Notes under the pieces: generated by a model
Database searches by the model: none
The model's input: only the letters and a program-made list of their open reading frames with translations
What the model was told of the DNA's origin: nothing
Part shown: one piece after another, positions 35,799 through 47,597 of the stretch
Layout: each line of letters opens with the position of its first letter
Numbering within the stretch: position 1 is the stretch's first letter
Position numbers and translations under genes: made by a program
Assembly: GCA_021432635.1 (NCBI GenBank)
Contig: MU270032.1
Coordinates: 62,001 to 126,000, forward strand
From: Thozetella sp. PMI_491
Taxonomy: Eukaryota > Ascomycota > Sordariomycetes > Chaetosphaeriales > Chaetosphaeriaceae
DNA length: 64,000 nucleotides
Direction: 5' to 3'

Positions 35799-37746
35799 CT
35801 ACTCGCCCCTTATTGGTTTTTTTTCCAGTTGAATAGCAGTATGACTCTCCTCCCCTGTGTCCGCGCCCTCATCAATCTTGACGACTGAGTCCCCGAAAGC
35901 CTCGCCTACAAGCTCGAGGGCAGTGTTTTTCGTTTCAGGATAAAGGAAGAACACGATCACAATGTATATACAATCCATGATCAAGAAAATCAGAAAGTAC
36001 CGCCAAGAAATCTCCTCTATTGCCGTTGGGGTGACCTGCGCAAGCAGGACTGCCAGGGCGCTGAAGATGAAGTATCCACACGCTAGCCCAGCCGCGCGGA
36101 TCTCTGTAGGCATGATCTCGGCAGCAAACTACCGAGGCCTTGAGTGAGTAATTCGTACATGTCGGGATCATGAGCCCAAGCTTCGGCTTACCGTTGGACC
36201 AAAGGCGTTCATGACGCCCGAGAAGGTAAAGTCGACAAGATACATCCCGACGAGGATACCCTTCGCCAGTCCTAGATCTTGATTACCGCTGTTTTCAAAT
36301 GCAATCCAAAAACCGACTATTATCGCCATTGATGGTATCATCCCCGCATAGCAGGCCAGCTAGATCATCGTGTCAGTCGGGAAGGCTCTTTATAGTGATG
36401 CAGGGGCGGATTACAAGAGCTTTTCTTCGACCGATTTTATCCAGCCAAAAAGCACAAGCCACAACACCAGCTGTGGTAACGACACCCCAAACGGTAGTGA
36501 GAACTAGAGATTGGAACGCGTCAGACCCGAGCATTTGATAAATGATGACCTGGTATCCGGCCAGCGGGATGATGCCCGTAAATCTGTCATTGGTAAGCAG
36601 TTTACCTGGTACAAATTTCGAGGTTCGGACAGACTGTTGAAAAAAAAAGAAGGCGCATATCAAGGCGAAGCGCCTCAAGTAGGACTTCTTTTGGAGAATC
36701 TTGTGCCAACTGCTTGTATGTTTCTTCTCTTCCTCGATCTGAGCTTGGATCTGGGTGAATTCCCTATAGTAGGAGGTCTCGCTGTACTCAGCAACGGGAT
36801 CCCCTCCGTGGAGACGCCGCAGGGTATCAAGAGCATCAGTGCCCCTCCCCTTCAAGCAGAGCCATCGTGGCGACTCTGGCATCCAGAAGGAGAAGAATGA
36901 CAACACAGCTATGGGTACATATTGCAGGCCAAAGAGTAGGCGCCATGAAGCATCGCCCTTCACAAAGGACAGGCCGAGACTAATACATTGCGTGAACAAG
37001 AAGGAGACCGCAATGTTGAGACTGCGGCATCAATGGAGTCAGAAGATCAAATCCACACTGTGCTGGACACCAAGGACTTACGCGTAGAAGGCACCGACGC
37101 GTCCGCGCACGTGAGCGGGGGAGAGCTCGGAGGCATACACGGGGCAGACGGCAAATACGATTCCGCACGAAGTACCCCCGAGCACGCGTCCGACGATGAA
37201 CATGGGGTAGTTGTGGGCAGCCGTCTGCAATGTCACCCCTATCAAGGAAATGGCGCAAGCAATACGAATTGTTCGCAATCCTCAAATGAAAAATCAGTTC
37301 TTGCTTGGCTCGCGTGGGATGCAACAAGGTCGCGGTGGGGGTCGGGGTTCGGGAAAAGGTGGGAGGGGTCCGGGGGAGAGGAGGTAAGGGCAAAAGGAGG
37401 TCAGCAAGAGAGGGGTGTGGGAGGTAGAGCAGCTTGAGAAAGAGAGGGCTGGGGGAGTGGAGGGCTTACGGCCGACTTTGTTTGGGATATAGACATTGAG
37501 GAGGGCTCCAACAGCACTTGCAGCCTGATATGCTGAGTTGAAGCCTCCGATCGTGACGCTTGTCAGCCCGAAAAACGAGATAAAGCTGTCGTATGCAAGT
37601 ACCGAGGCTGTGATACCTGGGCACGATATGTTAGTCTCGGCATCAGCTCCTTCTTGGTTCTGCATGAACAACATACTCGTGTCATAGCCATAGAAGGTAG
37701 CACCGAAGCATGCATATAGAATGCACATCAATTGAAAGCGGTTCAT
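35799..37746 (-). CDS. MFS sugar-transporter-family protein
   Basis: Six exons on the minus strand: 37677-37746, 37470-37616, 37082-37280, 36415-37021, 36192-36359 and 35799-36128, giving 506 residues. Family motifs in order: YGYDTS in helix 1, FNSAYQAASAVGALLNVYIPNKVGR (helix 2 with the loop motif), VGRVLGGTSCG and VYASELSPAHVRGRVG, then FWMPESPRWLCLKGR (the PESPRWL block). DKIGRRKAL follows before helix 8 and the E-I-M-P-T-E-I-R-A block near helix 11; the end reads YPETKNTALE. These are the diagnostic sugar-porter signatures, so a 12-helix plasma-membrane carrier is expected; the substrate (hexose, quinate or other) is not readable. ATG 37746 was chosen; an in-frame GTG lies 15 bases upstream. 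Intron 2 (189 bases) is unusually long and purine/pyrimidine-skewed. Not clearly part of the polyketide cluster. Confidence 0.85.
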
Positions 37747-38317
37747 GTTGAAGGCTGACACACCGCTTCAAACTGCCTTGAGGGTGTGAAGTGCGCGAAT
37801 CATTGCCGGATAACCTATCATGAATCTTATACTCGGGGCTTGGACGGTGCGCTGTGCATTATATTTAACATGGTCAATGCTCGAGGAATATGAATGATCA
37901 TATTCCGCATAGTGCTTATTGGTATTCCATGCTTCGCAGCTGCTGACGGTCGTCATCTCATCCTTGTCGCCTCTTAAACTGGCGGCAGAGGCTTATCAGA
38001 TTGTTGCGAGGTAAGCACTTGGCAAGTCTATCTTCACCCTTGCCATAGAGTACACCACCCGCTCAGCATATCAAAAACCCCCAAAGAGCCACGTGACCTT
38101 GTATAAGATGCAGACGTTAATTAGGTGCGTTGCATTGACAAGCGACCAACATGCGTGCGAAAGGGCGAACACAAATCTCGACATGTCGGGACAAAGATCC
38201 TGCTCTACTACCATATTCGGAAGGGTAGAATCCTATTTCCATCTTGAAGAGACATCCACCAGAAAAGCAAGAAATATCTATTGTTTGAATACTTCGATCC
38301 TCCAATGTGAACTGGCG
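37747..38317. other. Intergenic, no gene seen
   Basis: This stretch lies between the sugar-transporter start and the 3' end of the small cluster-edge gene. I see no supported gene or repeat. Confidence 0.45.
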
Positions 38318-38788
38318 TTACGTCCGCGACAAGTATCCTGCTTTGAGTTCCAAAAAGTGCTCCTCCCAACTTTGCACACCCTTCTCCGCCCATAATCCTG
38401 CGAGTCGCTTCTTGGTAAGCCCGTTCTCATCAAAGGACTGCCTGCTTTTATACACTGCTATAATCCAGGCTGCATTCTCCGCTTTCCCAGGCAGATACAT
38501 TAACACATCGTCTCCTGGTCTGCTTTCATCGCCGAAATCTCTCAACCCGGTTTCAATTTCTGGGAAGTGTGAGGGCTCATATTCAATCCGGGTGATGACT
38601 ACAAACGGATCGTGTATCTCCCTCGCCGTAGATTGTACGAAAGCAAATTCCCTCAGTTGTAGCGGGACTGGGACAGGAAGCGGGTGGTCGCCGTTGGGCT
38701 TGCTATTTTGTAGCCAGCACAGCATATCATTCACTGGTTTGGATGTTCTATGGACTGCGAGTGACGATTCAGAGTCGAAGCTGTTCAT
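38318..38788 (-). CDS. Small protein, possible dimeric alpha/beta-barrel (ABM-like), at the cluster edge
   Basis: A single-exon frame with ATG at 38788 encodes 156 residues and is divergent from the NR-PKS (945 bases between starts). The stretch DPFVVITRIEYEPSHFPEIETGLRDF, then PGDDVLMYLPGKAENAAWIIAVYKSRQSFDENG, has the strand-helix-strand-strand pattern of dimeric alpha/beta-barrel or antibiotic-biosynthesis-monooxygenase-like proteins, where a first strand and helix are followed by a hairpin and a second helix. I do not see a decisive signature, so the fold is an inference. Small proteins of this fold often sit in fungal aromatic polyketide clusters as oxygenases or cyclases. Position and divergent promoter sharing with the NR-PKS suggest membership in the cluster. 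Confidence 0.6.
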   Translation of the reverse strand: MNSFDSESSLAVHRTSKPVNDMLCWLQNSKPNGDHPLPVPVPLQLREFAFVQSTAREIHDPFVVITRIEYEPSHFPEIETGLRDFGDESRPGDDVLMYLPGKAENAAWIIAVYKSRQSFDENGLTKKRLAGLWAEKGVQSWEEHFLELKAGYLSRT

Positions 38789-39732
38789 TCAATTTGTCAG
38801 AATCTATTTAGCTCGGTTCGGCACAAACAAGTGAATGAAGAATACTGTTCTAATGCCCATATCTGATCCACCGCGAGGGTGCCGCGAGATTGGAACGCGC
38901 AGAAGCTTTTGGTCCCCGGCTCGTTGGCAAGACTGAACGTGCTGATTTTATCAAAGTCATGGAAGTACTGGAGATAAAATCGCCATTAGAACCACCTTCG
39001 CCATGGGTTCTCAAAGTGACTTGTACTAGCTTACCTTTTCTGTGGCTACATGATCGACCAGGTGAATATGTGGTATGATAATCAATACCTTTTTCCTTAG
39101 ATATTCAGAAGAACCGAGAATATCTGCAACATGAGAGAGGGCAGAGGTCACGTCTGTTTGAGACATTTCGAGAGATTCTCAGAGTCCGGGTGCCTGGCTG
39201 CGATACCAAGCACCACCCACGAGAAAGGCCATAACTTAAAAGGCTTCAAGAATTTAATTCCTACAGCTATGAGGAACCCATTGCAAAAATGTCGAAGATG
39301 GACGAGCACGGGTCCGGTAAGCACTAACTGTTTCGTATTCTGGCCGGTGTTGTGAGATTATCTGGCTTCTGGGGTTGATAGGAGGCTGCTTATTTCTTGC
39401 CCTCACCTGTCATTATCAAAATCTATAAGCACTAAAATGTCATGATTGGGTGTCAACGACGCGTGCCGAAGCTGCAGGTTTCTAATCGCGGCATGGGCTC
39501 TTACGTCAAACAATATGAGCCTCGCACGCCAGGCCGAACCATATTCGCCATTTCCATATATTCTCCCGATGGTATAGACCAGCTTTAGCTATGGCTTGCA
39601 TGTAGTCGATTTTTCTCCTTGGTTCCTAGCTACTGCTACAAAATACTGTAGAGTCTTCAGCTTATCCCCTTTTGCTATCGGCTTTCTCCTCATTTGCACA
39701 TCCGAGCCACCTAGCTCCTATCTCTTAGAGAG
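38789..39732. other. Divergent promoter region of the small cluster-edge gene and the NR-PKS
   Basis: This 944-base spacer lies between two divergent starts. No coding sequence is supported. The final 150 bases before the NR-PKS start are T- and CT-rich, like fungal core promoters and leaders. No specific operator was recognised. Confidence 0.5.
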
Positions 39733-42700
39733 ATGAAGCCTACCACGCAAACCATTCTCTATTTTGGAGACCAGACGGACAATTGGATTAACGGCATCGA
39801 TCAGCTTTACCGACAAGCGGCAGCCACACCATGGATCCGGTCTTTCCTAGAGGACATCGTCCGTGTCTTCAAGGAGAGCTCGGAGGGTATGGATTCCGTC
39901 TTACAAGATAGTGTCGGGGACTACTCCACTCTCTTAGAGCTCGCTGATAGGTATCGTTACAAAACTGACGAGGTGGGTATGGCGCATGCGATCCTGCTGC
40001 ATGCTGTGAGAGCGGGGATGCTACTACAGTACGTAAAGACCAGGCCCAAAAGCGTAGCTTTGCTGATTGAATAAAGATGGGTGAAGCAAGATCCACAGCT
40101 CGTGAGTCCATCCGGCCCAGCGCCTGAACGGCTGGGCATCTCAGGAGGGCTTCTGAACCTCTGCGCACTGGCTATCTCGACAGACTTTGAATCTCTGTAT
40201 GAGTCTGTTTTGGAAGTGGCTGGTCAGTTTGTTCGACTATGCCGGCTCACTTCAGTACTATCCAGAGCCATGGAGGACCGTCGTGGTGTCTGGGGATGGG
40301 CTGTTCTGGGAATTGCGCCGGAAAATCTTCGTGTAGTTCTCGACCAGTACCAACATGGCATTGTAAGTGAGCCTCGATGTGCCATTCTAGTTATGTGGCT
40401 AACTAGTCATTAGGGAGTCCCCCAAATCAAGAGGGTAAAAGTGGGAGTTACAGGCGACGGCTGGAGTACAATTATCGGCCCGCCGACTATTTTGGAACAA
40501 ATCGTCACCCAATGCCCTGCATTGAGGAATCTGCCAAAGAATGCGTTGGATATACATGCTCTCCAGCACACCGTTGCGGTCTCTGAGGCGGATATGGACT
40601 TCATTATTGGGAATTCGGTCTTGCTCAACAAGCCCATCCTTCCAGCCTTCCAGGTGTGGGGCATGGACGACCCTGGCGCATCTTACTCCAGCTGGGGAAA
40701 GCTCCTCAAAGCAGTCATTTTCCAAGTTCTGTCGTTGCCATTGGACATTCCAGCGGTAATTGAGCAGCTGAGTTCGAAACTTAACTCTCATCGGATCGAT
40801 ATTCGAGCTATTGGCCCTAGCAGCCATACCCCCTACATCGTTAGCACCTTACAGGACACCGGAAGGGCTGTCTCTTTGCACACAGACAAGACATTGGAAC
40901 GGCCACATGCATCCAGCTCAGGCAAGATTGCCATCGTAGGTATGGCGGGACGAGGCCCAGGTTGCGACAATCTCAAGGAATTCTGGGACGTCATCATGTC
41001 CAAAAGAGATCTTTGTGAGGAGGTTCCCCCAGATCGCTTTGACATTGAAGAATTCTATCACCACCAACACACAGAAAAGTGTACGTCAACCTCCCGATTT
41101 GGCTGTTTCATGAACAAGCCAGGCAGCTTCGATGCTCGCTTCTTTCATGTATCGCCAAGAGAGGCGCTGCTGATGGACCCTGGCCATCGGCAATTTCTAA
41201 TGAGTACCTATGAGGCTCTCGAAATGGCGGGGTACTCGGACGGAAAAACAAGAACGACGAGTCCAGATAAGGTCGGGGTCTTCTACGGACAATCTAATGA
41301 TGACTGGCATATGGTCAGCCACTATACACTCGGTTGCGATGCGTATACACTGCAGGGAGCGCAGCGTGCCTTCGGTCAGTCCCTGCGATCCTCTTCCTCA
41401 CGTTGCTCCAGACATGCTTGTACTGACCTCCGTCAATATGGATACAGGAGCTGGGCGAGCCGCTTTTCATTTTAAATGGGAAGGCCCAACCTACTCGCTA
41501 GACTCTGCGTGTGCTTCCACCGCGTCAGCCACGCATATCGCCTGCATGAGTCTACTCTCCAAGGATGTCGACATGGCAGTTGTGGGGGCGGCCAACATCT
41601 TGGGATATCCGCATTCATGGACTAGTCTTAGCAAGTCCGGTGTCTTGTCGGACACAGGGAATTGCAAGACTTATCGGGACGATGCAGACGGCTACTGTCG
41701 AGCTGACTTTGTCGGAACCGTGGTTCTCAAACGTCTCGAAGATGCCGAGGCTGCGAATGATAATATCTTGGCAGTGGTTACCGGCTCCGGAAGGAACCAC
41801 TCGGGCAATTCGAGTTCTATCACGACGTCTGATGCTGGTGCTCAAGAGAGACTGTTCCGAAAAGTCATGCGGGGCGCCCAAGTCTCCCCCGATGACATCT
41901 CGTATGTCGAAACGCATGGAACTGGCACCCAGGTCGGAGATCCGGCAGAGATGGACGCAATAACCAGTATATTCAAGAATCGCACGGGCCGCCGCCCTGT
42001 AGCTATCGGAGGGGTCAAGGCGAACATAGGCCACAGCGAAGCAGTGAGTTGCTCTGGACACAGCTCGAGATCTTGGCGATATCTGACATCCGTATTCATA
42101 GGCTGCGGGCATGGCCTCCTTGCTGAAGTGTGTGATGATGTTCCAGGTACGGCGGACTCTTAAGGGTGTCTACGTAACCGCACCAATTCTGACCTCTTTC
42201 CTAGAATAATATCCTGCCCCCACAGGCCGGAATGCCACATGCTCTCAATTCAAAATACCCGTCCCTCCCGAAGCTGAATATCGAGATTCCTTCCGAGCCA
42301 AAGGAGTTCAAAGCAATAGACCAGCGGCCACGACGTGTTCTGCTCAATAATTTTGATGCAGCGGTACGTTACTTGCAAATGAAATCGGCTTGACCTTACT
42401 GACGACATGGAAAACTAGGGCGGCAATGCCTGCATTCTTCTTGAAGACTATGCTGCCACCACCGAAAAGGATGCTGACCCTCGAAGTTGTCATGTCATCA
42501 CAACTTCTGCCAAAACAAAAACCTCATACCATGCCAACAAGCTCAATCTTCTCCGATGGCTGCGGGAAAATCAAGACGTGAAGATCCAGGATGTTGCCTA
42601 CACGACCACTGCCAGGAAGATGCACCACCCCATTAGATTCGCTTGCACCGCATCCACGACACAGGAGTTGATTAAAAAGCTCGAGCAAGATACAGCTGAA

Positions 42701-45700
42701 GCGAAACCGATGCGTGGCTCGCCTCTTGTCTTCGTCTTCAGCGGGCAGGGTTCCCACTATGCCGGCATGGGCAGCGTTCTTTACGCTACATTCCCTGTAT
42801 TCCGCGAGACGGTCGATCTCTGTGCGAATATCTGCGCGAAGCACGGCTTCCCTCCCTTTCTAGATATCATCAAGGATAACGATGTAGATATGTCGACCAA
42901 GGACACGATGTGCACCCAACTGGCTGTGCTCACGCTGGAGCTGGGCATTGCTGCTTTCTGGAGGTCTTGCGGGCTTCAGCCGTCCGTCGTTGTTGGCCAT
43001 TCGCTCGGCGAATATGCTGCGCTGCAAGTTGCTGGAGTCCTCTCCACGGCTGATGTGCTCTATCTCGTTGGTAGCAGGGCTCGCCTGCTCCTTGAACGTT
43101 GCGACGCTGGTGCTTTCTCCATGGTATCCATCCCGACCTCTACAGCGGCTGCTCAAAAGATTCTCGACCAACGATCACAATCTACCTGTGCGATAGCTTG
43201 CTCGAATAGCCCGAGCGCCACTGTTGTTAGCGGGACCTCCGATGATGTGGAAGAGTTTCGGGCAGCTTTGGACACGACCACAACAAGGCTTTCGATTCCC
43301 TATGGCTTCCACTCTTTTCAGATGGAATCGATACTGGATGACTATATTGCTCTTGCCGGAGGTGTTACGTACTCCGCACCCAAGATCCCTGTTGCATCCA
43401 CGCTCCTCGCATCCGTCGTCAAAACAGCAGGTGTCTTTGATGCACTCTATCTCGGCCAGCAAACTCGGCTGGCGGTGGACTTTGTCGGCGCTCTCAATGC
43501 GATCAGCAAGGAGTTTGCCGACCCAGTCTGGATTGAGATTGGCCCTAGCCGAGTCTGTAGCTCATTTGTTCAGGCGACCCTGTCTCCGCCCTCAGCCAAA
43601 GTTCTTCCCACCTTGAAGCCGAGTACTAATTGTTTGGTATCCGTTTCCGGTTGCCTTGCAGGCGCCTACAACGACGGTATTGATGTTGACTGGGTCGCAT
43701 TCCATGCCCCTTTCACGAAAGGCTTGACGTTATTGACGCTGCCGACGTACTCCTGGGATTCTAAGGACTTCTGGATCACCTACACCGAGAAGAATCAGAA
43801 GAGCCAGAGTCTGGCTCCTACTACTACTACTCAAGTCAAACTATCGACATGCGCGCAGTATGTGGTGGAGGAATTAACAACGCCCACACTTCGGGTGGCA
43901 TTGCGTGCGCAGGTGGCCGATCCGGATTTCATGGCTCTCATCGATGGGCATCGGATTCGGGGCGTTCCCATTTGCCCAGGGAGTGTCTTCTGCGAAGCTG
44001 CTGTGTCATCTGCAATATACGCACTGCGTTACGGAGGACGCAAAGATATCAAACCGACAAACCTGATGATCAAAGATCTGACGCTCAAACGCCCGCTGAC
44101 GAAGGATCTGGCTAGTCCTGAAGGGGGCCTTCTCACGACAGTGGTAGCCGAGAAGCCATCTAACAAGAGCCTCCAAGTGTTGTGGAAAGCAGCCTCGGAT
44201 AAGTTCACATATGAGCTGGGTAGCTGCGTCATAGCGGTCTCCGACGCGGACGTAAGTCAAGCTGAACGGAAACGGACTTCTTACTTCGCCAGAAGCAGGA
44301 TGAACGACCTGATCAAGAGTGTGCGGGAAGGGAGCGGACATAGATTTCTACCAAGTATTTTCTATGCCCTGTTCTGTTCCACGGTCGAGTACGATGAAGT
44401 TTTCAAATGCACCAGAGAAGCTTTCATATCTAGCAATTTTGAGGAAGCTGCCGCCGAAGTTGTTCTCCAAAGGGACCCCTACGGAACACAGTTCACGGCA
44501 TCCCCTTATTGGGGCGAGAGCCTGATTCATCTGGCGGGCTTTTTGGTCAATGTGAATCCCGATCGCGGGAGCCCGAAGACAACGTTTATGATGGACAGTT
44601 TCGAGAGTTTCGAGCAATTCATCGATCTCGAGCCTGAACAATCATACTTCACCTACGCCCGCGTGTCGCAAAGAGACCAGTCCACGACAAGTTGCGACGT
44701 ATACGTATTCGATTCCCAGAATCTGGCTATGCAATGCATTGGTCTTCGTTTTCATGAAGTTGGCAACGACGTTCTGGACAGACTTTTGGGGAAGCCAACT
44801 CCCGGCCCCCTTTTCCAAGAAAGGGTGCATAAAACGCCGAAAGACAGCATCCCGAGTCCCTCGGAAGCCAAGACACACCTGCCACCACCCGTGGTGGAGC
44901 ATGATAGTCCTCAGGAGGAAGATGAACTCGGTTCTGATGAGGTCTTTCAGGTTATTCTCGCGAGCATCTCCAAGGCGACTGGTGTAGATGTTTCAGATAT
45001 GATGGACAATACAGTGCTGAACGAACTAGGTGAGTTTACCATCTATCAGAAGTAGGGGGAAACGTTCTGAAGCAGCTATCTGACTACTTGCACGCGGATA
45101 GGCGTTGACTCGATTATGGGCATCGAGATTGCTGCAATGGCTAAGAATGGGACTGGCCTTGACATATTGCCCTCCTTCGTGACAATGTACCCTACCGTCG
45201 GCGATCTGCGCACTGCTTTTGGAGGAGCCCAAGCATCCCCATCAACGCCCGAAAGCAGTGGCTGCGAATCGGCGCCTTCCGTGAGTGCCTCGGAATCCAA
45301 TGAGGACTCGGCTGAGGAATCCGCCAACACAACGTCGAGCGTCGGCAAATCGGTCTTCGGGTCAGAGAAGGAAACGAGCAAGGCACTGGCTCCGGCCGAG
45401 GACAATTCGGCAACGATCACCACCATCACTCCCAGCGCTAGAATCACGCTAATCCATGGCCGTCGTTCATCGAGTGACGGGCGTGCGTTTTACCTCATTG
45501 CCGATGGTACTGGAAGTATTGCCACTTATATACATCTACCTCCCTTCAAGTCGAAGACGCCCATCTATGGGGTTGATTCACCCTACCTCCGCTGTCCAGA
45601 CCAAATGGCACCCGAAGAAGGCATTGTGCGCGCTGCTAGGTATGTTGTCGAGGCGTTGGTCAAATTCCAACCCGAGGGCAATTTTGCCATTGGGGGGTTC

Positions 45701-46285
45701 TCCGGCGGTGCTATGATCGCATACGAGGTCAGCCGCCAGCTAGCCGCAGCCGGGCGAGGCGTGGACAGCCTCCTCCTCATAGATATGTGCTGCCCCCGCA
45801 AGGCTGGGATCCGAGACGAGGAGGAAGTTGGCTGGAGGGTCTACGAAAGTATTGCCACTCAGGGCGGTTCTTGGAACGCATCGGAATCCACCCAGAAGCA
45901 CCTGCGCGCCGTCTTTGCCAGCGTGTCTGCGTACCGCCCACCCACGACAAACAAAGTACGACCCAAACGGACCGCCATTATCTGGGCGAAGAAGGGACTG
46001 ATAGATCGGTGCTCTGGCGACCACAACCTCATGCGGCTACTTGCTGATGCGGGCATTCCTACGGAGCCATTTCCGAAGTTCATGGAAGATGCTAGGATGG
46101 GCGCTATTGCATGGGGTCTGCCCCACAAGACGCCTGCCGACCTGGGACCCAATGGATGGGACAAGTTTGTTGGGGAGGCTCTTTGTCTATCAGTTGACGC
46201 AGACCATCTAGAGATGCCAATGCCGGGGCATGTGCATCTGCTGCATGGCGTGATGGAAGAGGCCTTCTCATACCTGAGTGGCTAA
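39733..46285 (+). CDS. Non-reducing polyketide synthase SAT-KS-MAT-PT-ACP-TE (RAL/DAL type)
   Basis: Eight exons: 39733-40028, 40077-40362, 40414-41374, 41448-42043, 42102-42146, 42205-42363, 42419-45029 and 45102-46285, giving 2045 residues. Domains: SAT about 1-340 (active-site position GISGG, Ser121 in place of the usual Cys), KS about 365-800 (DSACAST, Cys536; HGTGTQ; GHSEA), MAT about 885-1190 (GHSLGE, Ser976), PT about 1250-1560 (GHRIRG, His1292; Glu1481 where an Asp is usual), one ACP about 1580-1665 (GVDSIMG, Ser1655), a Ser/Glu-rich linker, and TE about 1720-2045 (GGFSGGAM, Ser1852). No methyltransferase or reductive domain. Known relatives accept a reduced chain from a partner HR-PKS through the SAT, extend and fold it to a resorcylate, and release a macrolactone with the TE. 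The presence of an HR-PKS 4 kb away supports this role. All domains except the PT Glu look canonical for an active enzyme. Confidence 0.94.
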
Positions 46286-46821
46286 CGCTACAAAGGACCG
46301 GAAAGCTCGGATTGTGGATATAAATTGGCAAGTTGATCTTAGGTTGGAATTTCTATTCGCTTGAACAGGTCGAATTTATTTCCTCCTTTTGCTCAGTAGG
46401 CAGTTTAGGTTTGGCAAGTTGTAGTTAGGGCACCCCATATTCATTTTGTGATTCCCTCGTAGTCCTGATTAAGTATTGTCGTGTAAGTGGTCCGCTACGT
46501 GTGGTGTAATACGATTAGGTGAGCTGCCCGGGGGACTCCTAGCTATATCCATGACGTCAAGCAGGCCCTATCCGATTAGCAGCATGTTTTAGACTAGAGC
46601 AACGAAATTGGGCGGATGGCCATCCAACTCCTCTAGGCTCCTTCTCGTAGGACAATAATAATATACCCGGGATGCGTAGGTGAAATCGCAGCGCAACATA
46701 TCGCGTCTCGGGAGGATAATGGGTGCAAAGGAACGTCTGAGCAAACATTGCTTTCTACACACCGTAACTTTACCTGGTATGCCTGGGAGTAGTTATGGTT
46801 AAAATACAATGCCGCAGCTTC
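46286..46821. other. 3' spacer between convergent NR-PKS and GST genes
   Basis: About 0.5 kb must contain both polyadenylation regions; it is T-rich on the NR-PKS side. No gene is seen. Confidence 0.5.
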
Positions 46822-47597
46822 TCAAGCTATCGTTTTGGCCTCTTTAGCTGCCCTAATCCAGGTGGGTCTCTCTTGCAAGCCCGTGAACCAGCGGTTCGCA
46901 TTCGGGTACTTTTCAAACAGCTCGTTCCATTTTCCCATCTTCAAAGCCGCGCCATTTGGCAAGTGGAAGATATCAGCCAGGGAAATCTCGTTTCCAGCAA
47001 TGTACTTATTGGAAGCGAGGATCTTGTCATAGAGCGCAAGAACGGTTTCAAGATCCGCTTCTGCCTGGGCGACTCTGGCTTCGTCTGGGGGTCCAAGCCC
47101 CATCTTCCTGTTAGTCCTCGAATTAGCCCACTGCGGAGGGAGGAGAGGTTGCTAGCCAAGCTATGTACTTTTTGATAATGAGCTCGGTGCCCAATGTCTC
47201 TGCAGCGGCGGCAAAGTAGCTCTGCTCGACAGAACAAGCTTGCTCAAAGCGACCATACGCATCGGCGTCGTCCTTTGGCATCAATTGCTTTCCTGAAGAA
47301 TACTTCCTGGTCCAGAATATTAGAAAGAAAAGGCGCATTACCACTGCCGCCTTAGGCCTTCTCGCGAGATACTTGCCTGTCGAGATATTTGCAGATCGCC
47401 CTGCTCTCAAATATGAGGAACCCATCGTCATCCATCATTGGAACTTTCCCGAAAGGCTGTAGCTTCTTGTAGCTGTCGGTTTTCTGGTCTCCATTTGCTA
47501 TGTCAATAAAGACAAGCTCATAAGGCAATTCCTTCTCGAGAATGACAGTCAACACGCGAGCCGTCGACATGGCGGAGCCATAGAGTTTGAGAACCAT
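46822..47597 (-). CDS. Glutathione S-transferase in the polyketide cluster
   Basis: Three exons on the minus strand: 47377-47597, 47169-47306 and 46822-47107, giving 214 residues, a full cytosolic GST. The thioredoxin-like half has MVLKLYGSAMSTARVLTVILEKELPYELVFID, then FGKVPMMDDDGFLIFESRAICKYL with the cis-Pro (KVP) and the E-S-R glutathione-binding block. The helical half has QSYFAAAAETLG, KMGLGPPDEARV, YIAGNEISLADIFHLPN (the SLAD N-capping box) and NANRWFTGLQERPTWIRA. This resembles the fungal phi/theta-like GSTs. Intron 1 (47307-47376) uses a GC-AG donor (GCAAGT). The gene sits between both PKSs and diverges from the MAPKK. Plausible roles are glutathione-dependent trans/cis isomerisation of an enone or thiol conjugation of a reactive product; sequence alone does not decide. 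Confidence 0.9.

Noticed and set aside
38307-38834. A 175-codon plus-strand frame opposite the small cluster-edge gene
   Set aside because: It is antisense to a frame with better protein-like pattern (38318-38788) and has no domain; treated as a shadow.
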